Source: a virus. Taken from it: 23,682 bases of DNA. The stretch's first letter is position 1. Each line of letters begins with the position of its first letter. This document shows positions 14,331-22,447 of this stretch, one piece after another. The notes under the pieces were generated by a model. That model worked only from the letters and a program-made list of their open reading frames with translations. It had not been told where the DNA came from and made no database searches. The position numbers and the translations under genes were made by a program. Where the stretch lies: positions 1-23,682 of IMG/VR virus record IMGVR_UViG_3300017917_002270; one strand, written 5' to 3'.

Positions 14331-14736
14331 TGTCTATTCTATCTATAATTTTTAAATATGGAGACGACCATCTTTCTGAAAATACTATTTTATATTCTTC
14401 TCCAATTTTAGGAAACATACCATTTGTATCTACAGATACACGATATTCTCCGGGTAATTCCATAATAGTTTCATAATAATGTTTAGCATATTTACCAGAA
14501 GTTAATCCGTCATTAATGGCGATAATTTTACCTTTATCGCCACAAGTTTTTAAGATATGTTCTGCATATTTTTTACCATTTATATATGATGTGTGTTGTT
14601 CATACCAAATTGCAGTTGGTAATCCAATTAAAACTATTAATGGTAATAATATAGTTACAGCTATTATAAATTTACTCATTAAAAGGTCTCTTTTATATTC
14701 TTTTTCTCTTTGTTTTTCGTCACATCTCCAACACAT
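14290..14736 (-). CDS. single-pass membrane protein, 148 aa
   Basis: The protein begins MCWRCDEK, a CxxC pair, followed by a basic stretch and a hydrophobic helix (FIIAVTILLPLIVLIGLPTA, about 23-42). A small beta-like domain (GKIIAINDG, GEYRVSVDTNGMFPKIGEEY) probably lies outside the cytoplasm. The plan of anchor plus small beta domain matches the proteins at 9638-9994 and 10304-10609. AAGGA nine bases upstream supports the ATG at 14736. The cytoplasmic CxxC could bind metal only with a partner. Confidence 0.55.
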   Translation of the reverse strand: MCWRCDEKQREKEYKRDLLMSKFIIAVTILLPLIVLIGLPTAIWYEQHTSYINGKKYAEHILKTCGDKGKIIAINDGLTSGKYAKHYYETIMELPGEYRVSVDTNGMFPKIGEEYKIVFSERWSSPYLKIIDRIDNESNRNRRNIKTD

Positions 14737-14741
14737 ATTGT

Positions 14742-15767
14742 TTATTCCTTATTAACATCTCTTTGTTTTAAACCTTCTGAACCACCACCATAACCATAAT
14801 CAGATAAATCAAACCCAGGTACTGTATTATCAATAATAGCTTGTTTTAAACCCTTAGTTTTAACTTCATTAGCAACATGTTCACATAATGAATTTTGTCC
14901 AAGTACTTTTGATGCAAAACACAATGATTTACACTTCCAATGTTTTCTATTACGAGATAATAAGGCTGGAGTTTGAGTCTGTTTAATTTCCTGAAATCTA
15001 TTCTTAATCATTTCTTCTATGACTGGTAGATTTGAACGGTCAAATGGCATAGAAAATACACCACCTGCACGAACATAAAATATACTCATCATAAACTCTT
15101 TGTCTGGATAAAGATGAGCTAATGCATAATAGTAGATACAGAGTTGTGGGTCTTTTAAAAATTCATTAAATCCCTTTTCATTATCATAATCTTTATTCCA
15201 ATCATTTCGACGAGATGCAGTCTTATAATCTAATGCTTCCAGATAATCTCCGTGGTCTAATATAAGGTCAATATTACCTTTTAATCGCAAATATCCCTCA
15301 TATTTATTTGGGCCTAAATCAAATTTATATTTTGCCCAATCTTTTTTAATTTCAATATCAAATGATTGTTCAACACCAAAAACCTTATTATTTAATGGAG
15401 AATAAAAACCATTTTTATAATTTAAACAGTCTTGAAACCAATTCCAGTATTCTTCTCTATCTTCGTCAGTGTATGAATGTTCAGATTTATTAGCGTAGAA
15501 AGAAAAAGAGTCGGCAAAAATTTTATGAAAGTCAATCGGCTTAGTTAAGTCTAATGGTTCCATTTCTGGATATTCCATTGACGTTAAATTCTGTTGTTTA
15601 CCAAGCTGATAAAGGGCAACACCCTCCATTGCTTTATGTATAATGTTTCCAGCTTCAGCCTTTTTATTTGCCGGGCCTTTATAGCCCATTCCGTATTCTA
15701 GCACGAAAAGGTGCTGACACCAATCCCAACGATTATATGATGAACTACGCAAAAATGTTACTTGCAT
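14742..15767 (-). CDS. RecB/Cas4-like PD-(D/E)XK nuclease with probable Fe-S cluster
   Basis: A 341-residue nuclease of the PD-(D/E)XK superfamily, RecB/AddB/Cas4-like branch. N-terminal SSSYNRWDWC gives C17. H44 is in the expected GxxxH position (AGNIIHKAM). D167 lies in LKGNIDLIL, D180 and K182 in ALDYKTA, and the Q-motif is DPQLCIYYYAL (Q208). Three more cysteines, C279, C283 and C295, lie near the C-terminus. With C17 they could hold a 4Fe-4S cluster as in AddB and Cas4 proteins. It probably processes DNA ends for recombination or replication alongside RecA and DnaB. The last 40 residues, rich in Gly and Lys, are an unconserved-looking tail. Its start lies 10 bases inside the dNMP kinase gene. 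Confidence 0.85.
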   Translation of the reverse strand: MQVTFLRSSSYNRWDWCQHLFVLEYGMGYKGPANKKAEAGNIIHKAMEGVALYQLGKQQNLTSMEYPEMEPLDLTKPIDFHKIFADSFSFYANKSEHSYTDEDREEYWNWFQDCLNYKNGFYSPLNNKVFGVEQSFDIEIKKDWAKYKFDLGPNKYEGYLRLKGNIDLILDHGDYLEALDYKTASRRNDWNKDYDNEKGFNEFLKDPQLCIYYYALAHLYPDKEFMMSIFYVRAGGVFSMPFDRSNLPVIEEMIKNRFQEIKQTQTPALLSRNRKHWKCKSLCFASKVLGQNSLCEHVANEVKTKGLKQAIIDNTVPGFDLSDYGYGGGSEGLKQRDVNKE

Positions 15768-16513
15768 TCTATTTCAAAATCAATCCATCCCCAACCAACT
15801 AAAATATCAAAAATCGCCTTATTTTGCTGTTCAATAGTCATGTCAGAATTATCGATAACTTCGTCGAAATCAGTAAAATTATCTAGGGCAATTTCTGCCG
15901 CCGCATCAGAATTAAATTTATTACGGGTTAAACGCACAACTTTACCACCAGCAGCCCTAATTGCTGCAATTTCTTCTGGAAAACGTACATCAGTAATAAT
16001 ACTGAATTCTGAATTCTGTTCGGCAATATCCCGCATAAGAGCATCGCACCAACATGTGGGAATTAAGGTCCGCATAATATCGGTTCCAACAATTTCTAGG
16101 ACTTCTCTCGCGGTCAAGAATCCCGAAATGTCCTTCTTTTTTCTTTTCTTTATTATTTCCAATGGTATATTAGCCCAGGGCACTTTAGTTAAAGTATTTT
16201 TGTCATTATCAGAACCATAACACTGTTCATGTGTTAAGCCCAAAACTTTTATACAGAATTTTTTTAATGGGTCAGCAAATGAAAATTGTCTCACGTATGG
16301 ATAAACGAAATCCTTTAGAAAGGGCGTTTCTCGTGTAACATCTAATTTTCTATCTTCTACTTGGCCATCATAAGCTAATGGAACAATTAAATCTCCATTA
16401 CTATCTACATAGCTATATTCAATTATATCATACTGTTGCATCCATAAACCAGTAAGCCAATTACCAATTGTATTTTTACCAGCGGATTTTTTACCAGAAA
16501 TACCTAAAATCAT
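15758..16513 (-). CDS. deoxynucleoside monophosphate kinase, phage type
   Basis: A 251-residue P-loop kinase resembling phage dNMP kinases (T4 gene 1 type), which phosphorylate dNMPs to dNDPs. The P-loop is GKKSAGKNT (7-15). FSFADPLKKF (77-86) gives the acidic substrate region. TAREVLEIVGTDIMR (134-148) and IITDVRFPEE (172-181) match the family. Such enzymes raise dNTP supply, and some act on modified nucleotides, so the pairing with the IMPDH-family gene may point to altered nucleotide pools; that is inference. It is joined to the primase gene by ATGA. Base composition is less AT-rich than the adjacent nuclease gene, especially over 15.8-16.1 kb. Confidence 0.85.
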   Translation of the reverse strand: MILGISGKKSAGKNTIGNWLTGLWMQQYDIIEYSYVDSNGDLIVPLAYDGQVEDRKLDVTRETPFLKDFVYPYVRQFSFADPLKKFCIKVLGLTHEQCYGSDNDKNTLTKVPWANIPLEIIKKRKKKDISGFLTAREVLEIVGTDIMRTLIPTCWCDALMRDIAEQNSEFSIITDVRFPEEIAAIRAAGGKVVRLTRNKFNSDAAAEIALDNFTDFDEVIDNSDMTIEQQNKAIFDILVGWGWIDFEIECK

Positions 16514-17571
16514 AATTTATCAATTAACCTTTTTATTGAATCAATTTCTTTACTAGAAGCTTCGCCTATATCTTTACTTTTATATACGGGACAGATTATT
16601 TTTCCTAAATGTGAACAGCTATTTGCAATTTGTAATGTAGCATTATCTCCAGCAGCATCATTATCCATTAAACATATAATATTTTTGATGTTAAGTTGTT
16701 CAAGTAGAATGACTTGCTGGTCTTTAATCGCGGAACCATAGATGGCTAATGCACCATTAACTCCATAGTCAGATAAACGTATGGCGTCAAGTGGACCTTC
16801 CGTTAAAATTACATTACCAGTATTATTAATATAATCTCTAGCAAACCAAAGATTAAATAAACTATTGCTAGTATGCCAATTTTTGGAATTTATCCACTTG
16901 GAATAATGTTTAAAATTATCACAAGAACCATAATGATAATAATTGCATTTTGGGCATTTAACAAATAATGAACGACCTAAACAACCATTAACAATATCTT
17001 TATCATTATCATATACCGGAACAACTATTCTATTATACATACGTTTACCTTTATTAAGGCAAACTCCAATATCATACATATCTAAAATTTCTTCAGAAAA
17101 TCCACGTTTAATCAGTGGTTCGGCTGGACGTTTTAAACTTTTACGTATGTATCGTTTAGTAACTTCTTTACATTGTTCAGTTTGAATTTGATGTTTAGTA
17201 ATTCCTTGTAATTGTTTATCGATATCTATTATAGCAGAACAATTTAAAAACGAAAGACAAAATGTGATTGTTTCGGCAAATGTCTCTGTTTTATTATTTT
17301 CTGGCCATCCATACCGTGCCCTAGATAAAATTCCTCTTACTAGACCTAACATTGAGGGCATAAAAGTGTCGTGACAATTTCGTGTAAAACATCGCCAAAA
17401 ACCATCTTTAATTGACAGGGCATTAGGATTATCACCGCCATGACAGGGGCAGGCCATTGTGACTTTTTTGCCATAATCATATTCAATTTTAAATAAATCT
17501 AATAATTCGTTGACGCGATACCACAATAATTGCGAAATTTTATACAATTCATCTTGATTATACTTCGTCAT
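16510..17571 (-). CDS. DnaG-type DNA primase
   Basis: A 353-residue primase that would lay down RNA primers at the fork. The N-terminal CHC2-type zinc site is visible as CPCHGGDNPNA (C41, H44), C61 and C66. The Toprim domain has VILTEGPLDAIRL (E258) and CLMDNDAAGD (D303, D305), which bind catalytic metal. Between them, at 206-217, is an added cysteine cluster (CPKCNYYHYGSC) not usual in cellular DnaG. There is no C-terminal helicase-binding domain of recognisable form, so the chain is short relative to bacterial DnaG (about 600). It overlaps the helicase gene by 14 bases, which fits joint production of a primase-helicase pair. Confidence 0.9.
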   Translation of the reverse strand: MTKYNQDELYKISQLLWYRVNELLDLFKIEYDYGKKVTMACPCHGGDNPNALSIKDGFWRCFTRNCHDTFMPSMLGLVRGILSRARYGWPENNKTETFAETITFCLSFLNCSAIIDIDKQLQGITKHQIQTEQCKEVTKRYIRKSLKRPAEPLIKRGFSEEILDMYDIGVCLNKGKRMYNRIVVPVYDNDKDIVNGCLGRSLFVKCPKCNYYHYGSCDNFKHYSKWINSKNWHTSNSLFNLWFARDYINNTGNVILTEGPLDAIRLSDYGVNGALAIYGSAIKDQQVILLEQLNIKNIICLMDNDAAGDNATLQIANSCSHLGKIICPVYKSKDIGEASSKEIDSIKRLIDKL

Positions 17572-18970
17572 TATCTTCTAATTCAAACGCTTCGTCTGAA
17601 ACATTTTGTGAATTAAGACCTATTTCTATCAGTTTAGAATATTCACCCTGAAAATCAAAATTGATATAGCCATGTCCAGTACCTGGACCAAATCTAGTTA
17701 CTAGAGTTTTCATTTTTCTATTGCCATTTTGTTTACCATCTTGTGCTATTTCTTCAGGCTCTTTTTCTTTTAGAAGCGAAACTGATGTAGCATACTGTGA
17801 TAATCTATCTGAACTTGCGATAACAGCAATTGTTTCTTCCCTGATTCCATCGCGATTTGTTTGTCCAAATGATAAACATGGGAAATCATAACGTTTAGTA
17901 AAAGCATTTAGTGCCTGTAATTGAAAACCAAGTGCTTGATATTCAGCCATATTTTTTGATAATTCATTGGTGTCCATTAATTTAAAATAGTCGTAAATAA
18001 CAACACAATCATTTGTAGTACCATCAGCTCTAATACCAACTTCTTTAAGAATCCATCGTTTAATAATAGATAGAATCTCATCAAATGAACAACCTGCAAC
18101 AGTTCGATAATAATATGGTATATCGGCAACTTTTTTAGCAACTGCTAATACTTGTTTTTGTTGTTTAGCATCTAATTTACCGGTCTCAATTAATTTAGAG
18201 TCGATATTGCACATATTAGCATAAATACGCGCTAAATGTTCTTTATCTGTCATTTCTGTATCAACATTGAAGACAGGTATTTTTAATACATCTGCAATAT
18301 GTATGGCTACATTATCAACAAATGTAGTTTTACCAGCTTTTGCTCTAGCTACAACTAGATTTGTATTACCCCTTCTTAATCCACCACCAATTGATGCATC
18401 AAATAATGGATAACCAGTACTAATTCCAATGGTTTCACGTGGATTATCTATAATATGTTGAATCCACTCAACACCATCAGTTCCAATTTTTTTGGTTTGT
18501 TGTGTATCTCTATCCAAAAAATTAGATAGGTCAAGAATTTTACCTTCTGGAATAGCAAAAATTTCTGCTATAGATTCAGTACCAACAATTTTTTCCAATT
18601 CTTTAGAAGCTATTACCATCTGTTGTTTTAATTTTCTGGTAATAGATAATTTAGCAACTTTAATTGCTTCGTTACGAATATTATTTAACTCGATAGATTC
18701 ATCTTTTAAACTTTTAATATAAGCAAGAACATCTTTTGATAAATAATTTTTGTAACCTAAATCAGTAGCAGTTGAAATAATACTAGGAATATCCACATTA
18801 TTATTGTATTTATCATAATATTCTTTACAGCATGAAAATACAATTTTATGTGTTTCATTTTCAAAATCTTCTGGTCTAATAACATCGTCTACTTCAATAA
18901 AACCATCTTTACCATGATTTATTAAACCAATTAATATTGACTTTTCAGCCTGTAAATTACTGATACTCAT
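17558..18970 (-). CDS. DnaB-type replicative helicase
   Basis: A 470-residue hexameric helicase. The N-terminal DnaB-like domain covers roughly 1-110 (NLQAEKSILIGLI). The RecA-like motor begins at about residue 180 with ISTGYPLFDASIGGGL. Walker A is ARAKAGKTT (208-216), the catalytic glutamate is in VDTEM (E239), Walker B is VVIYDYFKL (D327), and the sensor-like motif is SFGQTNRDG (Q370). The TRFGPGTG motif late in the chain carries the likely arginine finger and contacts with nucleotide. It unwinds DNA ahead of the split polymerase with the primase encoded next. An acidic tail ends the protein. Its ATG overlaps the upstream TGA (ATGA). Confidence 0.93.
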   Translation of the reverse strand: MSISNLQAEKSILIGLINHGKDGFIEVDDVIRPEDFENETHKIVFSCCKEYYDKYNNNVDIPSIISTATDLGYKNYLSKDVLAYIKSLKDESIELNNIRNEAIKVAKLSITRKLKQQMVIASKELEKIVGTESIAEIFAIPEGKILDLSNFLDRDTQQTKKIGTDGVEWIQHIIDNPRETIGISTGYPLFDASIGGGLRRGNTNLVVARAKAGKTTFVDNVAIHIADVLKIPVFNVDTEMTDKEHLARIYANMCNIDSKLIETGKLDAKQQKQVLAVAKKVADIPYYYRTVAGCSFDEILSIIKRWILKEVGIRADGTTNDCVVIYDYFKLMDTNELSKNMAEYQALGFQLQALNAFTKRYDFPCLSFGQTNRDGIREETIAVIASSDRLSQYATSVSLLKEKEPEEIAQDGKQNGNRKMKTLVTRFGPGTGHGYINFDFQGEYSKLIEIGLNSQNVSDEAFELEDNDEV

Positions 18971-19509
18971 TTTGCGCCATTACATTTATTACAACGGTAG
19001 GAAGTGCCTTCCAACATAGTTGCTGCTAAACCACTAGAAATCATTTCTGTTTTTCCACAAACATAACACTGTTTTTCAACAGTAATTGCTGCAGGTCTAA
19101 TTCTTGGAACTGGTTTTTTACCTTTCCAATTTTTCTTATCTATTTTTCTATCGTCAGCACCAACATCACGATAATCAATAAATTGAATTTTTCTATTTGG
19201 GTCAATAATACTAGACCTACCTTTTACAGTAGGTAAAATATTAGTTGTACTATTTAATTGTTGTGTTTGTTTTTTTGTCCTAACAGTCTTTTTGGATTTA
19301 GTTTGTGTCTTAGCTTGCGTTTTTTTACCGCTAGGAATCCACTCTTTAGGAATACGTTTTATAGTCAAAACAACTTTTTTTGTCGTAAAAGTTTTGAACT
19401 TATATTTTCCAGAAAATAATATTTCAGTTGGTACTAGCAAATCACCACAATACCAGTTACCATCTTTTAATACGACTGTTATATTAGTCGCGGTTTTGAT
19501 TTTTTTCAT
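18967..19509 (-). CDS. C-terminal zinc-ribbon protein with basic linker, 180 aa
   Basis: Residues 1-55 look beta-rich (ITVVLKDGNWYCGDLLVP, KVVLTIKRIP). A Lys/Gln/Thr-rich basic linker (about 60-85) and a proline-containing stretch follow, and then a C-terminal ribbon, CYVCGK and CNKC spaced by about 23 residues. The basic linker plus ribbon suggests nucleic-acid binding. It is coupled to the helicase by ATGA, so a helicase-loading or fork-associated role is possible, but no known loader signature is seen. Its start lies 26 bases inside the upstream gene. Confidence 0.6.
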   Translation of the reverse strand: MKKIKTATNITVVLKDGNWYCGDLLVPTEILFSGKYKFKTFTTKKVVLTIKRIPKEWIPSGKKTQAKTQTKSKKTVRTKKQTQQLNSTTNILPTVKGRSSIIDPNRKIQFIDYRDVGADDRKIDKKNWKGKKPVPRIRPAAITVEKQCYVCGKTEMISSGLAATMLEGTSYRCNKCNGAK

Positions 19510-19990
19510 AAGCTAATCCATTAATATATTTAGCACTTTCGGCAACTTTATCAGATAAATCACGAATTTCGTTATATCGTGAATATGCCTGAGTTCTTAA
19601 TTTATGTAATTTTAAAGTAAAAGAATTTTCTGCTATAGCCAGCATTTTCTTTTCTTCTAAACTTTTGTATGTACCAGTACCACCTAGACTATCAATGTTT
19701 TTAGAAATTTTCATGGCGATTTGGTCATCAGCCCATTTTGCCTTTGAATAATGTCTATTTTCTTCTTTTTTAAGAAAGATGGCGTACATTGCTAATGAAC
19801 ATGCGTAATATCGACACTCTTCAGAAGTTAATAATTTAATTGTACTAACTGAAAGTGACATTAACGTATCAATATCTTCCGGTGGTTTTAATCTAGCTAA
19901 ACCAATGGATTTATCATATTCATCCAAAGCTTTATCTAGACCAGACATATAATCTTCTGCTGTTACAACTTGTTGAGTTTCTTCTTCCAT
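19484..19990 (-). CDS. helical protein of unknown function between RecA and helicase genes, 168 aa
   Basis: A 168-residue, almost wholly helical protein with charged residues spread throughout (SVSTIKLLTSEECRYYACSL, AKWADDQIAMKISKNI). It has no membrane segment, no zinc site and no enzyme motif. It sits between a nuclease gene and the zinc-ribbon/helicase pair, close to recA. In phages this position often holds recombination mediators or loading factors, so that is a reasonable guess, but the sequence shows no diagnostic motif. It overlaps both neighbours. Confidence 0.55.
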   Translation of the reverse strand: MEEETQQVVTAEDYMSGLDKALDEYDKSIGLARLKPPEDIDTLMSLSVSTIKLLTSEECRYYACSLAMYAIFLKKEENRHYSKAKWADDQIAMKISKNIDSLGGTGTYKSLEEKKMLAIAENSFTLKLHKLRTQAYSRYNEIRDLSDKVAESAKYINGLAYEKNQNRD

Positions 19991-20343
19991 ATAGTTATAT
20001 CTTCATTTTCAAAAAATTCTAAAACAAGAAAACCATTTTGTTCTAACAAATCTCGCTTTAATTTATCGCGAGATAAACTGCGTAAATAATCAATTTTATT
20101 TCCAAAGAATGAAACATACTGTGTATGTTGCCTACCTTGACATTCAATAGCAATTTTTAATGAAGGTAAAATGAAGTCAACATATAACTTATGTTTGGGA
20201 ATTTTAACTTCTTCCCATACAGTTTCATATGGAAATAGTTCTTTTAATAGTTGTTTTGTTTTATTGTGAAGCGAACTGTGTTTTCTGGTCTTATTATTTT
20301 TATGTAGTATCTTATATTCTTTATTATCTACAACAAATTTCAT
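19963..20343 (-). CDS. small PD-(D/E)XK endonuclease-like protein, 126 aa
   Basis: A 126-residue protein with the core of a restriction-type nuclease: a helical start with an acidic residue pair (WEEVKIP, E44 or E45), then LYVDFILPSLKIAIECQGRQ with D56, E67 and Q69. This D-x10-E-x-Q layout is found in Vsr/DUF559-like small nucleases. The C-terminal part (RDLLEQNGFLVLEFFENED) also follows that fold, in which a strand ends the core. The role could be repair, recombination or a homing function. It is joined to recA by ATGA and overlaps the next gene by 28 bases. Confidence 0.75.
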   Translation of the reverse strand: MKFVVDNKEYKILHKNNKTRKHSSLHNKTKQLLKELFPYETVWEEVKIPKHKLYVDFILPSLKIAIECQGRQHTQYVSFFGNKIDYLRSLSRDKLKRDLLEQNGFLVLEFFENEDITIWKKKLNKL

Positions 20344-21326
20344 TGACCAACTAACTCGCGTAATTTAGTTTGTAATTCGTTCTTTAACTCTGAACTTTCC
20401 TTAATTCCCGCTGTAAATTTAGCTAATCCCTGATACTTTTTCTCTCCATAGGTATACCAGGGCGTTTTAACACTGGCCAAACCCAGTTCAATAGCTAAAT
20501 TAGCAAGCTCTGCTTCTTCATCAATACCGTATCCAAATCTAAAATAGGATTGTATAGACGTTCCTTTAACTGCACCTGGTAGGGCACCAGTTTCTAATTT
20601 CCAGGACATTATTTGTCCTACGATATCGTCGCCCTCCTTCCATTCTTCAACTTTATCGCCACGTAGTTTAACGTCTGTCTGATAATTACCTGCGTTAGAG
20701 CCTTTTTCTTTAGTTGGGGCACCATATCCAGTTGGATTTGCGGCAATATGCCGAATAACGATAACTGTCCAATTATTAAAGCAGATAAGGTCTTTATTTC
20801 TGCGGACAAATTTTGCCATTAATTTTGCTGCATCGGCGCGTTGCATATCAGTAATATCACCTTCCATTTCAGCGTTAGTACATAAATATGATTCTGAATC
20901 GATAATTAGACAAGAATTATGTCCATTTTTCAATAAATTTTCATATTCTGCAATATGACCCTCTGCAGTTAAAATCAAAGCTTCTTGTGCCAACTCATTT
21001 TTTTCATTAAATTCAGCACCACGAGAAGTTACAACTTTAAATAATTCTGGTTTTAATCCAGAGGTTGATATTAAGTCGCGTCGTTTTAGACGAGCCTCAA
21101 CATTGCCGTAATAAACCATTTTGCCCATTTCCTGGCATTTTGCTGCTATTCTAAGAGCTAAAGCCGTTTTACCAAATTTTGGTGGACCATAAATAGTATT
21201 CCATGTACCAGATACAATACCACCACCCAATAAAATATCAAGTGCGGGAGATATGGAAATAACTTCCGGCTCCATATCCCAGAAAAATTGGCCGTCAACA
21301 ATATTACTTCTTTTTTCCTTCGTCAT
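20340..21326 (-). CDS. recA: RecA-type recombinase
   Basis: A 328-residue strand-exchange ATPase closer to bacterial RecA than to T4 UvsX. Walker A is GPPKFGKT (47-54), the catalytic glutamate lies in NVEARL (E77), Walker B is CLIIDS (D143), and the L2 region has GSNAGNYQTD (from 209). The C-terminal subdomain (LGLASVKTPWYTYGEKKYQG) parallels E. coli RecA around KAGAWYSYKGEK. It forms filaments on single-stranded DNA and promotes strand exchange, probably for recombination-dependent replication and repair. I chose the ATG at 21324-21326; the frame also extends to a TTG at 21332. Compared with E. coli RecA (353 residues) it has a shorter N-terminal helix and no acidic tail. Confidence 0.93.
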   Translation of the reverse strand: MTKEKRSNIVDGQFFWDMEPEVISISPALDILLGGGIVSGTWNTIYGPPKFGKTALALRIAAKCQEMGKMVYYGNVEARLKRRDLISTSGLKPELFKVVTSRGAEFNEKNELAQEALILTAEGHIAEYENLLKNGHNSCLIIDSESYLCTNAEMEGDITDMQRADAAKLMAKFVRRNKDLICFNNWTVIVIRHIAANPTGYGAPTKEKGSNAGNYQTDVKLRGDKVEEWKEGDDIVGQIMSWKLETGALPGAVKGTSIQSYFRFGYGIDEEAELANLAIELGLASVKTPWYTYGEKKYQGLAKFTAGIKESSELKNELQTKLRELVGQ

Positions 21327-21717
21327 AATCAAAAATGATACCTAAAGATGTTTTTTTCTTTTGTTGTGTGGGAAGTACATCGGTTCGAGCAGCTTCTAAC
21401 ACAACCTCTTCTGTGTGTATATTATACTTATCGCAAGCTTCCATAAGTTGTGGTCCAAGTAATGTAGTTAACCACCATAGTTCTTTGGAATTAAGAGCTT
21501 TTAAAATAACATTAGGCGAATAGATTTTCAATAACCTATTCGCCAACATTACTTCTCGAATAAAGATTTTTTTCCATTTATCTGTATTCCAGAATTTATC
21601 TACCAAAACCTTTTTTTCTTTATTTGCTCGTTTTTCACATATTTTTTCTGCGATAATTTGTGGTGCTGACACTAATTGGTCAGTATACTTTGATTCATAG
21701 ATTTTAGGATAAGACAT
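21304..21717 (-). CDS. hypothetical helical protein upstream of recA, 137 aa
   Basis: A 137-residue basic, mainly helical protein, with a Lys-rich run (ICEKRANKEKKVLVDKFWNT) and a helical hydrophobic centre (NVILKALNSKELWWLTTLLG). There is no signal peptide, zinc site or recognised fold. It overlaps the following recA start by 23 bases and lies 46 bases inside the upstream gene. This makes it part of the recombination block, but its role is not known. Confidence 0.55.
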   Translation of the reverse strand: MSYPKIYESKYTDQLVSAPQIIAEKICEKRANKEKKVLVDKFWNTDKWKKIFIREVMLANRLLKIYSPNVILKALNSKELWWLTTLLGPQLMEACDKYNIHTEEVVLEAARTDVLPTQQKKKTSLGIIFDYDEGKKK

Positions 21718-22130
21718 TCTTTTAATTCACTTTGTAAAACCTCTTCTACAGTAACTTCTTCGCTGCGTTGTACTTCTAATTCAGGTATTTGCCACCAACT
21801 TTTGAAGAGTATATTATCTACAACATAACCAACAACAAAGAAACCGTCTGTACGTTCTGATGTATACCATCGACCAGCTCCCATACTCATATAATAACCA
21901 TCAGCATTTGGTCTTAATTGCTCACGATGAGACCTATTTTGTAATACTAAATTAGTAATATACAAATTATGCTCTCTGCAATATCTAACTAATCTTAGCC
22001 ACGAAAATGGTTGGTTTGGTTCACGACCATCATCAGAAATAAATTCTAAACCATTAGATAGAGTTGCACGATACTTAGTTTGTGTTTCATATGTATCGTG
22101 ATAAAAGGAATCTTCGCCAAAAATTAACAT
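21672..22130 (-). CDS. hypothetical protein, 152 aa
   Basis: A 152-residue protein with mixed strands and helices (TKYRATLSNGLEFISDDG, WLRLVRYCREHNLYITNLVL), and an aromatic mid-region (GYYMSMGAGRWYTSERTDG) that could be a binding loop. The C-terminal 35 residues are acidic. I do not recognise the family. It ends with TAG and overlaps the next gene by 46 bases. It starts one base after the preceding stop (TAA then a single base). Confidence 0.55.
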   Translation of the reverse strand: MLIFGEDSFYHDTYETQTKYRATLSNGLEFISDDGREPNQPFSWLRLVRYCREHNLYITNLVLQNRSHREQLRPNADGYYMSMGAGRWYTSERTDGFFVVGYVVDNILFKSWWQIPELEVQRSEEVTVEEVLQSELKECLILKSMNQSILTN

Positions 22131-22131
22131 G

Positions 22132-22446
22132 TTATCGCAATGTTGTCATACAGTCTGAATATTTTGTTTTTGGTTTTGTTAGTTTCTTACTGAGTTCTTC
22201 GCCCATTTCAGCGGCCTGTGGCGTTAGAACAGTTACGCCATCTTTACCATTCACTGTTTTGTGAATAGTGGCATTTTCAACCATTGATGGTTGTTTAGGT
22301 TCAGCCTTTTTAATTACTTCCATCAAAGCAGCTACCTCTTTTTGTTTCGTCTTATTTTTCTTTGCTACCACAGACATAATTTCTTCTGTTGGTACGCTAT
22401 TTTTAATAGCTTGCTTTATATATTCTTGTTCAATAGTTGATAACAT
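22132..22446 (-). CDS. hypothetical protein, 104 aa
   Basis: A 104-residue protein: a helical, charged N-terminus (TIEQEYIKQAIKNSVPTEEI) with a Lys-rich centre, a strand segment (IHKTVNGKDGVTVLTPQAAE), and a Lys/Thr-rich tail. It is probably cytoplasmic, and no known motif was seen. It sits one base after the stop of the preceding gene, in the run of small genes between the FmdB-type protein and recA. Confidence 0.55.
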   Translation of the reverse strand: MLSTIEQEYIKQAIKNSVPTEEIMSVVAKKNKTKQKEVAALMEVIKKAEPKQPSMVENATIHKTVNGKDGVTVLTPQAAEMGEELSKKLTKPKTKYSDCMTTLR

Positions 22447-22447
22447 T

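Noticed and set aside
15762-16220. A 152-codon plus-strand open frame
   Set aside because: It lies opposite the well-supported dNMP kinase gene, its product is low-complexity Ser/Ile-rich, and no plus-strand ribosome site supports it. It is an antisense shadow.
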